Assembly (NCBI RefSeq): GCF_038002965.1
Contig: NZ_JBBOOE010000001.1
Span: forward strand, 1,221,001 to 1,285,000
Direction: 5' to 3'
Source of the DNA: Robertmurraya sp. FSL R5-0851
Lineage (GTDB): Bacteria; Bacillota; Bacilli; Bacillales; Cytobacillaceae
Length of the DNA: 64,000 bases
The position numbers were made by a program, and so were the translations under genes. How positions within the stretch are numbered: the stretch's first letter is position 1; each line of letters opens with the position of its first letter. Shown here in pieces: positions 27,674 through 36,302 of the stretch. Below the pieces are notes generated by a model. That model was not told where the DNA came from. It worked only from the letters and a program-made list of their open reading frames with translations, and ran no database searches.

Positions 27674-27711
27674 AAAGGAAGGCTGACGAGCACGTCAGCC
27701 TTTCCTTTTTA
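27673..27711. terminator. Bidirectional terminator, overlaps stop of the DUF3813 gene
   Basis: A ~16-bp stem AAAAAGGAAGGCTGACG / CGTCAGCCTTTCCTTTTT with an AGCA loop, among the strongest here. It ends both converging units; the minus-strand stop codon (27711-27709) lies at its edge. Confidence 0.92.
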
Positions 27712-27888
27712 TATTTCTAGCTCGTTTTGCATTTCTCGCAGCTGCGCTTGTTCAGCTACAGTGGAGTTAGCATATGCAGAAGATAAAGCATTTTTGGCTC
27801 GTGATATCGCTTCATACTGGCCGCTGCCCGTTGCATTTTTGGCAAGGTCAACTGCTTTTCTGGCTTCGATAAATAGTCTATTTCCCAT
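27709..27888 (-). CDS. Small DUF3813 protein
   Basis: A 59-aa protein I translated by hand: it starts MGNRLFIEARKAVDLAKNA and ends REMQNELEI, helical and amphipathic, fitting the DUF3813 family of Bacillaceae (perhaps the YizC position in B. subtilis). AGGTGG precedes the ATG. Its start overlaps the stop of the upstream small gene by 1 nt (TAATG), so translation is coupled. The function is unknown. Confidence 0.8.
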   Translation of the reverse strand: MGNRLFIEARKAVDLAKNATGSGQYEAISRAKNALSSAYANSTVAEQAQLREMQNELEI

Positions 27889-28040
27889 TATATTCCACCT
27901 AGTGATGATTCTTTCACATTTGCCATCTTTTGTGCTTCTGCCTCTGCATACGTTGTGTGATATGGGATACGATCATCATGCTTGGATACTGCATCTACAC
28001 CTTGTTGTACAAAGCGTTTTGATTTATTGCGTTTACCCAT
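27888..28040 (-). CDS. Small basic protein of unknown function
   Basis: 50-aa protein from the ATG at 28040, with GGAGGGATTTGC before it. Sequence starts MGKRNKSKRFVQQGVDAVSK, has a central HDDRIPYHTTYAEAEAQKM and no membrane segment. The basic N-terminus might bind nucleic acid, but this is only a guess. It is coupled to the DUF3813 gene by a 1-nt overlap, so the two small proteins are probably made together. Confidence 0.75.
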   Translation of the reverse strand: MGKRNKSKRFVQQGVDAVSKHDDRIPYHTTYAEAEAQKMANVKESSLGGI

Positions 28041-28158
28041 TGCAAATCCCTCCATATCCGAGCTATTTTGAAGTAACACATTTGCTACCTCAAGAGTTAG
28101 TATGCTCACTAATTCGCTCGCTTACTAGAAGAAAAAATGGGAGGGTTTGTATATATTG

Positions 28159-28977
28159 TTACAATGCTTTTAAGTTTAAATAATCATTTAAGTAGATAGC
28201 AATGCCATCTTCTTCGTTAGTAAGTGTAACCTCATTTGCAAGGGTCTTTAATTGTTCAATGCCATTACCCATTGCAATTCCTCTACCAGCATATTCAATC
28301 ATTTCAAAATCATTATCCTCGTCACCAAATGCAATAATTCTTTCCTTTGGAATATGTAGGAACTCTGATACCTTTTTAAGTCCAACCGCTTTATTCAGAC
28401 CTGATTTGACAATCTCAATTACATGCCAAGGATCAGCCCATCGACGATGATCAATAACCTCTGCATGAACAGCTGATAAATGCTTACGGATTTCCTGTAC
28501 CTGCTCTTCTTCTGTGTGGATGAGCATACTAGTTGGTGATTCTTTTAAGAACCTTCGTAAATCACCCGTTGTAATATTCGGTTTTCCTAAACCGAATATA
28601 TCTAAAAGTTTTTCATCATGATAATGAAAATACACATCGTCAATGACTTCAGCAATAATATTGTGAAAGGAAAAAGAGTCGAGTGCCTCAACAATATCTT
28701 TTGCCACTTCAATATCTAATGGGGTATGATATGCTCCCCACTGGTTAGAACGTGGATGGTGAATGAATGCACCATTAAAATTAACAATGGGAGTCGTAAG
28801 ATTTAATTCGTGGTAATACATTTCACTTGAGCGGAATGGTCTCCCCGTAGCAATCATAATCTCATGTCCTTGTTCTCTCGCGCTATTAAGGACTTTTTTT
28901 GTTTTTTCAGAAATGGTCTTATCGTCTTTTAATAAAGTACCATCAAGGTCTAAAGCAATTAAATGTTTTTCTCTCAT
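28159..28977 (-). CDS. yitU: Cof-type HAD-IIB phosphatase (YitU-like)
   Basis: 272-aa haloacid dehalogenase-like hydrolase of the Cof subfamily. Motif I is ALDLDGTLL with the nucleophile Asp, motif II is MIATGRPF, motif III Lys lies near GLNKAVG and motif IV is AFGDEDNDFEM. A C2B-type cap lies between motifs II and III. The start ATG at 28977 follows CGAGGGATAG. B. subtilis YitU can dephosphorylate a flavin precursor; the substrate here is not shown by sequence. Synteny with yitT and yitV supports the symbol. Confidence 0.88.
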   Translation of the reverse strand: MREKHLIALDLDGTLLKDDKTISEKTKKVLNSAREQGHEIMIATGRPFRSSEMYYHELNLTTPIVNFNGAFIHHPRSNQWGAYHTPLDIEVAKDIVEALDSFSFHNIIAEVIDDVYFHYHDEKLLDIFGLGKPNITTGDLRRFLKESPTSMLIHTEEEQVQEIRKHLSAVHAEVIDHRRWADPWHVIEIVKSGLNKAVGLKKVSEFLHIPKERIIAFGDEDNDFEMIEYAGRGIAMGNGIEQLKTLANEVTLTNEEDGIAIYLNDYLNLKAL

Positions 28978-29154
28978 GTCTATCCCTCGATTCATGACGT
29001 AGTAGGTTAAGTGTAAACCTTTAGGAAAATACTTGTCCACATGATACACTAAAATATAGAAATTCTTAATAAAAAAATGTTGTACATATTCTTATGTTAA
29101 CAATATTGCTTCCCTTCTGTAAAAAAATTCAACTTATTAATGGAGGTTTTCTTT

Positions 29155-29961
29155 GTGATTTCTGTTGAAAATAAACAAATAGGGGAGATTCCGTTATTAC
29201 ATTTGGCTCGTGCGAACCTGTTTGATAAGAAGCTCCCTCTCGTGATTTTTATACATGGGTTTACAAGTGCGAAGGAATATAATTTGCATTATGCCTATTT
29301 ACTGGCTGATAAAGGGTTTCGTGTGATACTACCAGACTGTCTGTATCATGGGGAGAGACAGACGGAAGAAACTAGTTCCCAGCTGCAGTTTCATTTTTGG
29401 GAAATAGTTTTACAAACCATTTCCGAACTAAATGAACTAAAAAAGCACTTTGAAGAAAATCAGTTAATTGATTCAGAAAAAATAGGTGTTGTTGGAACAT
29501 CAATGGGAGGTATTGTTACTTTAGGAGCATTAACAAAATATCCATGGATTCATACAGCTGTAAGTCTAATGGGTATGCCTTATTATGAAAAGCTTGCAAA
29601 AGCGCAAATTGCGGAGCTGAAAAATCAAGGTAAAGAACTGCCAATGGAGCAGTCAGCTATTGAAGAATTATTTAATCGTCTTCGAGAAAAAGATTTAAGT
29701 CAACAACCAGAAAAATTAATGGGAAGACCACTATTATTTTGGCATGGGAAAAGGGACAATGTTGTTCCGTATTCATATGCGCATGATTACTATGAGAGCA
29801 TTAAGAAAGACTATCAACAAACCCCTCAATTACTTCAGTTTATAAGTGATGAAAAGGCGGATCATAAGGTCAGCAGAGAAGGGTTATTAAAAACCGTTGA
29901 GTGGTTTGAAAAGCATTTACTTTCATCAAGTATGATGTACGTCACTTCGGCAGAAAAATAA
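29155..29961 (+). CDS. yitV: Alpha/beta-hydrolase esterase (YitV-like)
   Basis: 268-aa alpha/beta hydrolase of the dienelactone hydrolase/YitV type. The oxyanion motif is IHGFTSAKE, the nucleophile elbow is GTSMGG with Ser, and the acid and His are probably in HGKRDNVVPY and ADHKVSREG. I chose the GTG at 29155 because TGGAGG lies 8 nt before it; the ATG at 29140 overlaps that site. Cytoplasmic; the natural ester is unknown. It follows the B. subtilis yitU-yitV-yitW order. Confidence 0.88.
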   Translation: MISVENKQIGEIPLLHLARANLFDKKLPLVIFIHGFTSAKEYNLHYAYLLADKGFRVILPDCLYHGERQTEETSSQLQFHFWEIVLQTISELNELKKHFEENQLIDSEKIGVVGTSMGGIVTLGALTKYPWIHTAVSLMGMPYYEKLAKAQIAELKNQGKELPMEQSAIEELFNRLREKDLSQQPEKLMGRPLLFWHGKRDNVVPYSYAHDYYESIKKDYQQTPQLLQFISDEKADHKVSREGLLKTVEWFEKHLLSSSMMYVTSAEK

Positions 29962-30033
29962 TCATTATATTATAACTTATGTAAACCAATTTGTTATCAT
30001 GTAAATAGAGTTGAACTTTAAGGAGTGATTATA

Positions 30034-30342
30034 ATGGATCAAGATTTAAAAGATAGTATTATGGGGGCTTTGGAATTAGTTGTTGACCCAGAGCTTGGAA
30101 TAGATATTGTGAACCTTGGCCTTGTTTATGATATTGAGATGGACGAAGAAGGTACAGCGACCATTACAATGACGTTAACTTCAATGGGGTGTCCATTAGC
30201 AGGTTCTATTGTAGAAAATGTAAAAGAAGCACTAAGTGATATTCCTGAAGTAAAAAAGACAGAAGTAAATATCGTCTGGAGCCCGCCGTGGTCGAAAGAC
30301 AGAATGTCAAGATACGCAAAGATTGCGCTTGGTATTCGATAG
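30034..30342 (+). CDS. yitW: MIP18-family (DUF59) protein YitW
   Basis: 102-aa MIP18/DUF59 protein, related to SufT-type factors that help mature iron-sulfur proteins. Signature ALELVVDPELGIDIVNLGLVYDI and TSMGCPLAGSI with the conserved Cys are visible. The start ATG at 30034 follows AAGGAGTG. A terminator follows directly. Possible role in Fe-S assembly or carboxylic-acid metabolism; inferred from family only. Confidence 0.92.
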   Translation: MDQDLKDSIMGALELVVDPELGIDIVNLGLVYDIEMDEEGTATITMTLTSMGCPLAGSIVENVKEALSDIPEVKKTEVNIVWSPPWSKDRMSRYAKIALGIR

Positions 30343-30347
30343 GAAGG

Positions 30348-30377
30348 AAGCTAACCGCCCATGCGGTTAGCTTTTTT
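30348..30377 (+). terminator. Terminator after yitW
   Basis: AAGCTAACCGC, a CCAT loop, GCGGTTAGCTT and further T's. Confidence 0.92.
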
Positions 30378-30404
30378 ATGGAAACTAATAAGTTTTATTA
30401 AAAC

Positions 30405-30420
30405 TGTGAGCTAGTTCACT
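30405..30420. promoter_or_regulatory. FNR box of the radical SAM gene
   Basis: TGTGA-GCTAGT-TCACT matches TGTGA-N6-TCACA in 9 of 10 defined bases. A -10 sequence TACAAT lies 21 bp downstream (30442-30447), which places the box centre at -41.5, the classic position for FNR activation. Confidence 0.85.
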
Positions 30421-30441
30421 TATTTCAAGAGAAGATGGCTT

Positions 30442-30447
30442 TACAAT
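30442..30447 (+). promoter_or_regulatory. -10 element of the FNR-activated promoter, radical SAM gene
   Basis: TACAAT, with inferred start near 30454. No good -35 hexamer is present, as expected when FNR replaces it. Confidence 0.7.
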
Positions 30448-30495
30448 GGACGTATATGATTCATAAAAGTTGTGCTTTGTCAGGAGGTCCTCATT

Positions 30496-31614
30496 GTGAT
30501 TGTCAGTCGAGACTTTAACAAAGATCCGTTTATTGTTATTTGGGAGTTAACGAGAGCTTGTCAGCTAAAATGCCTTCACTGCCGTGCAGAAGCACAGTAT
30601 AAAACCGATCCAAGGGAATTAACCTTTGAAGAAGGTAAAAAATTAATAGATGAAATATATGAAATGAATAATCCCATGCTCGTATTTACAGGCGGAGATC
30701 CGCTTTTGAGAAAAGATGTATTTGCTATTGCCGAGTATGCGGTAAAAAAAGGTGTGCGCGTATCGATGACACCAAGTGCCACGCCAAATGTCACAAAAGA
30801 GTCAATCAAAAAAGCCAAGGAGGTAGGTCTTTCACGATGGGCCTTTAGTTTAGACGGCCCGACTGCTGAAATACATGACCATTTTCGTGGAACAGCAGGC
30901 TCATTTGACTTAACCATAGAAAGAATTCAGTATCTCCATGAACTTGAAATACCGATTCAAATCAACACGGTGATCTCTCGTTACAATTATGAATACTTAG
31001 ACGAGATGGCTGAACTAGTCGAGAAGCTGCAATGTGTTTTATGGAGTGTCTTTTTCTTAGTGCCAACTGGTAGAGGACAAGAGAAAGATATGATTTCTCC
31101 AGTAGAGCATGAAAAAGTATTTATCTGGCTTCAGGACCTGAGTAAACGCGTACCATTTGATATAAAAACGACAGCTGCTCAACATTACCGACGTGTGTTT
31201 ATTCAGCAAAAAATGAAAGAAGAGAAGAATAAGGATAATATATCTTATTTGGATGCCTTAACTAGTCAGGGGTTAACAGGAAGTATTGATGGGTTAGGAA
31301 GAGCTCCCAAGGGGGTCAATGATGGAAACGGCTTTGTATTTATTTCTCATATTGGGGATGTGTACCCGAGTGGGCTGTTACCAATAAAAGCAGGAAATGT
31401 GCGTGAGCAGCCGTTAGCCGATATTTACAGAGAATCACCGATATTTAAAGACTTAAGGAATCCTGATAAATATAAAGGCAAGTGTGGCGTATGTGAGTTT
31501 AGATATGTATGCGGTGGCTCACGATCAAGAGCATATGCCATGACAGGCGATTACCTAGAAAGTGAACCATTTTGTGTTTATGTGCCAAAGGCATTAAGAT
31601 CAAAGAAAGCATAA
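30496..31614 (+). CDS. Radical SAM/SPASM protein (NirJ/TIGR04053-like)
   Basis: 372-aa radical SAM enzyme. The cluster motif CX3CX2C appears as CQLKCLHC near residue 22; the C-terminal SPASM domain has CGVCEFRYVCGGSR and a later Cys. The fold and motifs (FTGGDPLLRKD, LDGP, VFFLVPTGRG) resemble the heme d1/heme-modifying NirJ-AhbD group and TIGR04053. The start is GTG at 30496, with AGGAGG before it. An FNR box at -41.5 indicates induction without oxygen. A role in tetrapyrrole or peptide modification during anaerobic growth is inferred; the substrate is unknown. Confidence 0.85.
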   Translation: MIVSRDFNKDPFIVIWELTRACQLKCLHCRAEAQYKTDPRELTFEEGKKLIDEIYEMNNPMLVFTGGDPLLRKDVFAIAEYAVKKGVRVSMTPSATPNVTKESIKKAKEVGLSRWAFSLDGPTAEIHDHFRGTAGSFDLTIERIQYLHELEIPIQINTVISRYNYEYLDEMAELVEKLQCVLWSVFFLVPTGRGQEKDMISPVEHEKVFIWLQDLSKRVPFDIKTTAAQHYRRVFIQQKMKEEKNKDNISYLDALTSQGLTGSIDGLGRAPKGVNDGNGFVFISHIGDVYPSGLLPIKAGNVREQPLADIYRESPIFKDLRNPDKYKGKCGVCEFRYVCGGSRSRAYAMTGDYLESEPFCVYVPKALRSKKA

Positions 31615-31643
31615 AAAATAAGAGTGCAGAAACCTCTGCACTC
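31613..31643. terminator. Bidirectional terminator between radical SAM gene and fnr
   Basis: GAGTGCAGA, an AACC loop and TCTGCACTC; the minus-strand side continues into TTATTTTTT, so it mainly ends fnr. Confidence 0.85.
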
Positions 31644-31647
31644 CGAT

Positions 31648-32346
31648 TTATTCAATGCTGCAATAAACCTTTGGACAATTTTCACAGCCAATTTCGTCTC
31701 TTAAATATTGTAAATGATGAACGATGATTTTGCTCTTTTTTATAGATATAATTTGCTCTTTTTTTAGTTCATTTAAGATGCGATTGGTACTTTCACGGGA
31801 AGTTCCACAAAAATTGGCAAGTTCTTGGTTCGTTAGTGGAAGATCGATAAGGATTCCGTTTTGTACCTCTACACCATAACTATTTGTCATACGGATCAAA
31901 GTCGAGTATAATGCGCCTTTCTTTCCGTTTAATACGAGATCACGGAACTTCGTTTGCGTTTTTCTAAAATGATCGCTCATCCATTTTAAAAACTCTAGGG
32001 CAAGAGAACTGTTTTGAAAGATTTCTTTCTCAAGGACATCCTTATTTATTGCAGCGATTTCTGCATCTTCAAGTACCCTAGCGCTAAGCAAATATTTAGG
32101 GGAATGAGTAAAAAGGGTTAGTTCACCACAAATATCATTTTTACCGCAAATTCGTAAAGACAGCTCTCTGCCATCGGATGTAATTTTACTAATCTGAACC
32201 TTTCCTGACAGAATGACGTACATTTCCTCTGCTTCCATTCCTTCTTGAAAGATAAAAGTATTTTTTTCTCCAATAAAACGGCGGTCAGCCAGATGAAGAA
32301 GTTCTTTTATCTCTATTGAATGAGTCTCTTTTACCACTGCTGACAT
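31648..32346 (-). CDS. fnr: FNR-type anaerobic regulator, copy 1
   Basis: 232-aa CRP/FNR regulator: cyclic-nucleotide-like beta-roll, dimer helix and a C-terminal winged helix (NQELANFCGTSRESTNRILNEL). The C-terminus carries CENCPKVYC, a CX2CX4C triad matching the [4Fe-4S] ligands of B. subtilis FNR; it has no N-terminal Cys cluster as in E. coli. It should therefore sense oxygen. FNR boxes occur nearby at 30405, 34360 and 36326. A weak 8/10 site at 32411-32426 upstream may mean autoregulation. A paralogue lies at 37159-37839. Confidence 0.9.
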   Translation of the reverse strand: MSAVVKETHSIEIKELLHLADRRFIGEKNTFIFQEGMEAEEMYVILSGKVQISKITSDGRELSLRICGKNDICGELTLFTHSPKYLLSARVLEDAEIAAINKDVLEKEIFQNSSLALEFLKWMSDHFRKTQTKFRDLVLNGKKGALYSTLIRMTNSYGVEVQNGILIDLPLTNQELANFCGTSRESTNRILNELKKEQIISIKKSKIIVHHLQYLRDEIGCENCPKVYCSIE

Positions 32347-32486
32347 CCTGATTCACCCTTTTTTAGACAGTAATGATTCTATCATCTACAATGAGGGTAA
32401 TAAGAATTGTTGTCAATAACTTCACCCATGATGTAACAATATGTTCACGTTTAATAAAATAGTTATGTTGTAAAGTGATTTACCGT

Positions 32487-32492
32487 TATAAT
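32487..32492 (+). promoter_or_regulatory. Putative -10 element of moaA
   Basis: TATAAT 51 bp before the moaA start codon. I see no good -35 or FNR box at the proper distance, so how the gene is activated is unclear. Confidence 0.4.
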
Positions 32493-32542
32493 AAGATATA
32501 CTACAATGCATGCAAGATACTCTTGCGATGGAGTTGATTATC

Positions 32543-33553
32543 ATGAATAAAATTACTGATCAATTAAACCGTCCGTTACGAGATTTAAGAATATCGGTTA
32601 TCGATCGATGCAATTTCCGGTGTCAGTACTGCATGCCAGCAGAGATATTCGGTCCCGATTTTGCTTTTTTACCTAAAAAAGAATTACTTAGCTATGAAGA
32701 AATTGAGCGTTTGGCTCATATTTTTGTGGGACTTGGAGTGGAAAAAATACGTCTCACAGGTGGAGAGCCTCTCCTTCGAAAACAGCTTCCTTTGCTAGTT
32801 GAGAAGCTCTCTAAAATAAATGGCTTAAAAGATATTGGCTTAACAACGAACGGTGTTCTTTTGCCAAAGTATGCCGAGGAATTAAAGGCTGCTGGTCTAA
32901 AGAGGGTAAATGTAAGTCTTGATAGTTTGAATGACGAGCTTTTTGGTGAGATTAATGGTCGTGGAGTGAAAACTGGACCTGTAATAGAAGGAATTCAAGC
33001 GGCCCAAAAAGCAGGGCTTGGTGTCAAACTGAATATGGTTGTTAAAAAGGGATTAAATGATCAAGAGATTGTTCCTATGGCACAATTTTGTAAAGATAAT
33101 GGACTTCAACTCCGTTTTATTGAATACATGGATGTGGGTAGTACAAACGGATGGAAAATGGATGACGTTGTGACCAAAAAGGAAATTTATGAACGATTGA
33201 ATGAGCATTATTTGTTAGAGCCAGTTGATCCAGATTATTTTGGAGAAGTTGCAAAGCGATATCGCTACAAGGATTCAAACGTAGATGTCGGATTTATTAC
33301 TTCTGTGTCTGAGTCGTTTTGCTCTAGCTGTACTCGTTCGAGACTTTCTGCTAATGGACAGCTCTTTACCTGTTTGTTTAATGGGAACGGACACGATATT
33401 CGTGACTTTATGAGAAATGGTGTGTCTGATTCGGAAATCGAACAAAGAATTACTGACATTTGGAATAGAAGAAATGATCGTTATTCCGATGAAAGAACGG
33501 AAGAAACAATAGCTAATAGAAAGAAAATTGAAATGTCCTATATAGGGGGATAA
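32543..33553 (+). CDS. moaA: GTP 3',8-cyclase MoaA
   Basis: 336-aa radical SAM enzyme that carries out the first step of molybdenum cofactor synthesis, GTP to 3',8-cyclo-7,8-dihydro-GTP. The N-terminal cluster is Cys23, Cys27, Cys30 (CNFRCQYC); the second cluster near the C-terminus is CSSC...C ([18 protein letters not shown]); the terminal GG pair is present. ATG at 32543 after TGGAGTTG; upstream in-frame starts lack a site. moaB, moaC, moaD and moaE are not in this window. Confidence 0.96.
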   Translation: MNKITDQLNRPLRDLRISVIDRCNFRCQYCMPAEIFGPDFAFLPKKELLSYEEIERLAHIFVGLGVEKIRLTGGEPLLRKQLPLLVEKLSKINGLKDIGLTTNGVLLPKYAEELKAAGLKRVNVSLDSLNDELFGEINGRGVKTGPVIEGIQAAQKAGLGVKLNMVVKKGLNDQEIVPMAQFCKDNGLQLRFIEYMDVGSTNGWKMDDVVTKKEIYERLNEHYLLEPVDPDYFGEVAKRYRYKDSNVDVGFITSVSESFCSSCTRSRLSANGQLFTCLFNGNGHDIRDFMRNGVSDSEIEQRITDIWNRRNDRYSDERTEETIANRKKIEMSYIGG

Positions 33554-33555
33554 AT

Positions 33556-33587
33556 AAAAACTACTTCATGGCGGTGAAGTAGTTTTT
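33556..33587. terminator. Bidirectional terminator between moaA and the RIC gene
   Basis: A 13-bp stem AAAAACTACTTCA / TGAAGTAGTTTTT with a 6-nt loop. Confidence 0.92.
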
Positions 33588-33594
33588 GTTTTTC

Positions 33595-34293
33595 TTACGC
33601 AATGTATCTAGGGAACAAAATATTGTTTTCAAGGTGAACGTGCATAAATGTTTGTTCTTCTAATAATTCAAGTCTTTTGTAAACCAGACGGTACGTACCA
33701 CATGCATCCATTGGTGGTTGGAAGTCGGATGTAATGTCTCTTAATTCCTTTAGAATAGCTCCAGCATGATCATGTTCTTTTTCTAATTCGGTTATTTCTT
33801 TAATCATTTCGCTACGAGTTTCGCCAGTTGTAGTATCAAGCTTTTGTAGCATTGGAAATACGAGTTCTTCTTCTTTTGCTGTGTGTTCAAGCAATTCTTT
33901 CTTTAGTTCGTAAAATAGTTCGTATACCTTTAACAATTCTGGACGATGTCCACCATGTACCTTTGCCACCTTTGTTACGTAAGGACTTAAGTTAGCGAGT
34001 TCTTCTTCTAACGGACGATGATATTGTTCAATCACATGGTTAATAATTACGTCAGATGCTGAATCTGTCCATACGGCTACATCTTCTTTAGTTCCTTTAT
34101 ACGTATCAAAAAGCTGTTGAAGCTCTTGAATAATTTCATTAGCGTTTACTGATTTTTCAGAAGCAGCTTCTTCTAAAGGAATATTCCCACCACAGCAAAA
34201 ATCAATTCGGTTTCTCTTAAACACGTCTGCTGCTTTTGGAAATTCATTTACTATATCTTTTACTAATGAGTCAGTTTGAAATGGATATGTCAT
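33595..34293 (-). CDS. RIC iron-sulfur cluster repair di-iron protein (ScdA/YtfE family)
   Basis: 232-aa RIC protein that repairs Fe-S clusters damaged by nitric oxide or oxidants. The N-terminal ScdA/DUF542 domain has RIDFCCGGNIPLEEA. The C-terminal hemerythrin domain supplies His/Glu di-iron ligands (IEQYHRP, KVHGGHRPEL, LLEHTAKEEELVFP, ELEKEHDHAG, FMHVHLENNILFP). GGAGGGC precedes the ATG. An FNR box at -41.5 on this strand (34360-34375) indicates induction without oxygen, when nitrate respiration generates NO. scdA is a possible symbol. Confidence 0.92.
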   Translation of the reverse strand: MTYPFQTDSLVKDIVNEFPKAADVFKRNRIDFCCGGNIPLEEAASEKSVNANEIIQELQQLFDTYKGTKEDVAVWTDSASDVIINHVIEQYHRPLEEELANLSPYVTKVAKVHGGHRPELLKVYELFYELKKELLEHTAKEEELVFPMLQKLDTTTGETRSEMIKEITELEKEHDHAGAILKELRDITSDFQPPMDACGTYRLVYKRLELLEEQTFMHVHLENNILFPRYIA

Positions 34294-34332
34294 TTTAATT
34301 GCCCTCCAAAAATACGTTTTATTTACAAACTA

Positions 34333-34338
34333 AGAATA
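34333..34338 (-). promoter_or_regulatory. -10 element of the FNR-activated RIC promoter
   Basis: TATTCT on the minus strand, exactly 21 bp from the FNR box, with inferred start at about 34326. Confidence 0.65.
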
Positions 34339-34359
34339 AATGATTTTGTCTTCTTTTAA

Positions 34360-34375
34360 GGTGATGTGAATCACA
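34360..34375. promoter_or_regulatory. FNR box of the RIC gene
   Basis: GGTGA-TGTGAA-TCACA matches TGTGA-N6-TCACA in 9 of 10 bases, with centre at -41.5 relative to the inferred minus-strand start. It is ~155 bp from the moeA start and so less likely to act on moeA. Confidence 0.85.
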
Positions 34376-34521
34376 CTTTCAAATTAAATGTTCTCTATTT
34401 TCTTCAAATTGTTAGGGGAAGTGCTAAAATAAGGTTTAAGTGATGTTAGTCCTGTTTTATAGTTATTTAAATGTTTATAATTACACATACATACGACCTT
34501 ACCATGTAGGAGTTGATTTAA

Positions 34522-35787
34522 TTGGTAGAAAAAAGAACGCCGATACAAGTTGGTGAAGCAGTAAAAAAAGTGATGTCGCATTCAATATGTGGCAAACAAG
34601 AATTAGTTTCCATAAACGAGAGTTATGGCCGATTCCTTTCAGAGGATTTAGTCGCCACGTCAGATGTTCCTCACTTCAATCGTTCTCCTTATGATGGTTT
34701 TGCTATTCGTTCGGTTGATTCAGCTGAAGCTTCGCTTTCCAATCCAGTTGAATTCGAAGTGGTTGATCATATTGGTGCAGGATACGTTTCAAATAAGGAA
34801 ATTGGTGAATTTCAGGCAGTTCGTATCATGACAGGAGCACAAATGCCTATGAATTGTGACGCAGTTGTTATGTTAGAACTCGCCAAAACGAGTGAGAAAA
34901 ACGGACAACCATATATGTCCATTAAGCGATCTTATAAACCAGGAGATAATGTTTCTTTCGCTGGGGAGGATGCAAAAAAGGGAGAAGTCCTTGTAAAAAG
35001 AGGAACGAAAATCAATCCTGGGATTCAAGCGATGTTAGCAACATTTGGTTATAAGGAAGTACCTGTTGCTAAAAAACCAATAATTGGCTTATTTGCTACT
35101 GGTACAGAACTGCTTGAGGTAGAGGATGAATTACAGCCGGGGAAAATTCGAAACTCTAATACCCATATGATCATTGCTCAAATCGAGCGTTCTGGGGCCG
35201 AAGTAAAGTATTTCGGGAAACTTCCTGATGATTTCGAATTATGCTATGAATCGATAGAGAGTGCTATAGAAGAGGTTGATTTATTGATTACTACAGGTGG
35301 TGTCTCGGTTGGAGACTTCGATTATTTGCCTCAAATTTATAAAAAATTAGGGGCGGATGTCCTTTTTAATAAAGTAGCTATGAGACCTGGAAGTGTTACC
35401 ACTGTAGCGCATTTAGATGGGAAAATTTTATTTGGGTTATCTGGAAATCCTTCTGCATGTTATGTAGGATTTGAGTTATTTGCGAGACCAATTATACGTA
35501 CCATGTTAAACTGTCCGAAGCCACATTTAAGAAGGGAAAAGGCAGTTCTAGAAGTTGATTTTCCAAAAGCAAATCCATTTACTCGATTTGTGAGGAGCAA
35601 ATTAACAATCACTGATGGGAAGTTAGTGGCTGCACCTAGTGGAGTAGACAAATCAAATATCGTGATGAGTTTGGCTGGGGCCAATTCATTTATTATCCTA
35701 CCAGGTGGAACAAGAGGGTATGAAGCCCATACGATTGTTGATGTCTTACTGCTAGAAGATCATGAAGGTAGCGAATGGCCGTGGTAG
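34522..35787 (+). CDS. moeA: Molybdopterin molybdotransferase MoeA
   Basis: 421-aa MoeA that inserts molybdate into adenylated molybdopterin. Motifs include NRSPYDGFAIR, the central GGVSVGDFDY, RPGSVTT and GLSGNPSACYVGFELF. The start is TTG at 34522 with AGGAG upstream. Its stop overlaps mobB by 13 nt, so the two are cotranscribed and probably coupled. The protein is full length. Confidence 0.95.
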   Translation: MVEKRTPIQVGEAVKKVMSHSICGKQELVSINESYGRFLSEDLVATSDVPHFNRSPYDGFAIRSVDSAEASLSNPVEFEVVDHIGAGYVSNKEIGEFQAVRIMTGAQMPMNCDAVVMLELAKTSEKNGQPYMSIKRSYKPGDNVSFAGEDAKKGEVLVKRGTKINPGIQAMLATFGYKEVPVAKKPIIGLFATGTELLEVEDELQPGKIRNSNTHMIIAQIERSGAEVKYFGKLPDDFELCYESIESAIEEVDLLITTGGVSVGDFDYLPQIYKKLGADVLFNKVAMRPGSVTTVAHLDGKILFGLSGNPSACYVGFELFARPIIRTMLNCPKPHLRREKAVLEVDFPKANPFTRFVRSKLTITDGKLVAAPSGVDKSNIVMSLAGANSFIILPGGTRGYEAHTIVDVLLLEDHEGSEWPW

Positions 35788-36302
35788 ACCCCGTCATTGT
35801 CCAAGTAGTCGGTTTTCAAAACAGTGGAAAAACAACATTTGTTAAAAAACTACTACAAGAACTATCCAATCAAAATATATTTGTAGCTACAATTAAGCAT
35901 CATGGACATGGTGGCAAACCTGACGTAGTTGAAAAAAAGGACTCATCGGAGCATATACAATCTGGTGCCTTTGCCTCGTTAGTTGAGGGAGAAGGAAGAC
36001 TTCTTATTCAAGTAGAGAAGGATGAATGGAATATACAAGAACAGATTCACATCTTATGTAGCATGAATCCAGAGGTGATCGTAATAGAGGGGCATAAAAA
36101 TGAAAGATTTCACAAAATTGTCCTTTTACGAAATAAAGAAGATTTTGATGCTCTTAAAAGTTTAGAGAATGTGATGGCGTTTGTAAGTCAAGAACCATTA
36201 CATATAAATCCAAACGTTCCTATTTGGAACGAAAACGATATTATGACCTGGCTTGTACAATATATAAATGAACAAAGAAATCAAGGAAACTGCAAAGTGT
36301 AA
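35775..36302 (+). CDS. mobB: Molybdopterin-guanine dinucleotide biosynthesis protein MobB
   Basis: 175-aa GTP-binding protein that assists formation of the MGD form of the cofactor, the form needed by formate dehydrogenase-type enzymes. The P-loop is GFQNSGKTT at residues ~12-20, then TIKHHGHGG and VIVIEGHK. The ATG lies within the 3' end of moeA, with GAAGG as its site. mobA is not nearby. A strong terminator follows, then the FNR box of ywiC. Confidence 0.93.
   Translation: MAVVDPVIVQVVGFQNSGKTTFVKKLLQELSNQNIFVATIKHHGHGGKPDVVEKKDSSEHIQSGAFASLVEGEGRLLIQVEKDEWNIQEQIHILCSMNPEVIVIEGHKNERFHKIVLLRNKEDFDALKSLENVMAFVSQEPLHINPNVPIWNENDIMTWLVQYINEQRNQGNCKV

Noticed and set aside
32411..32426. Possible FNR box between fnr and moaA (TGTCA-N6-TCACC)
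   Set aside because: Only 8/10 matches and no -10 at the 21-bp distance on either strand; kept as a weak autoregulation hint, not as a feature.
32431..32450. TGTAACAATATGTTCACG near moaA as an FNR palindrome
   Set aside because: Half-site spacing is 8 bp, not 6, and one half is poor.
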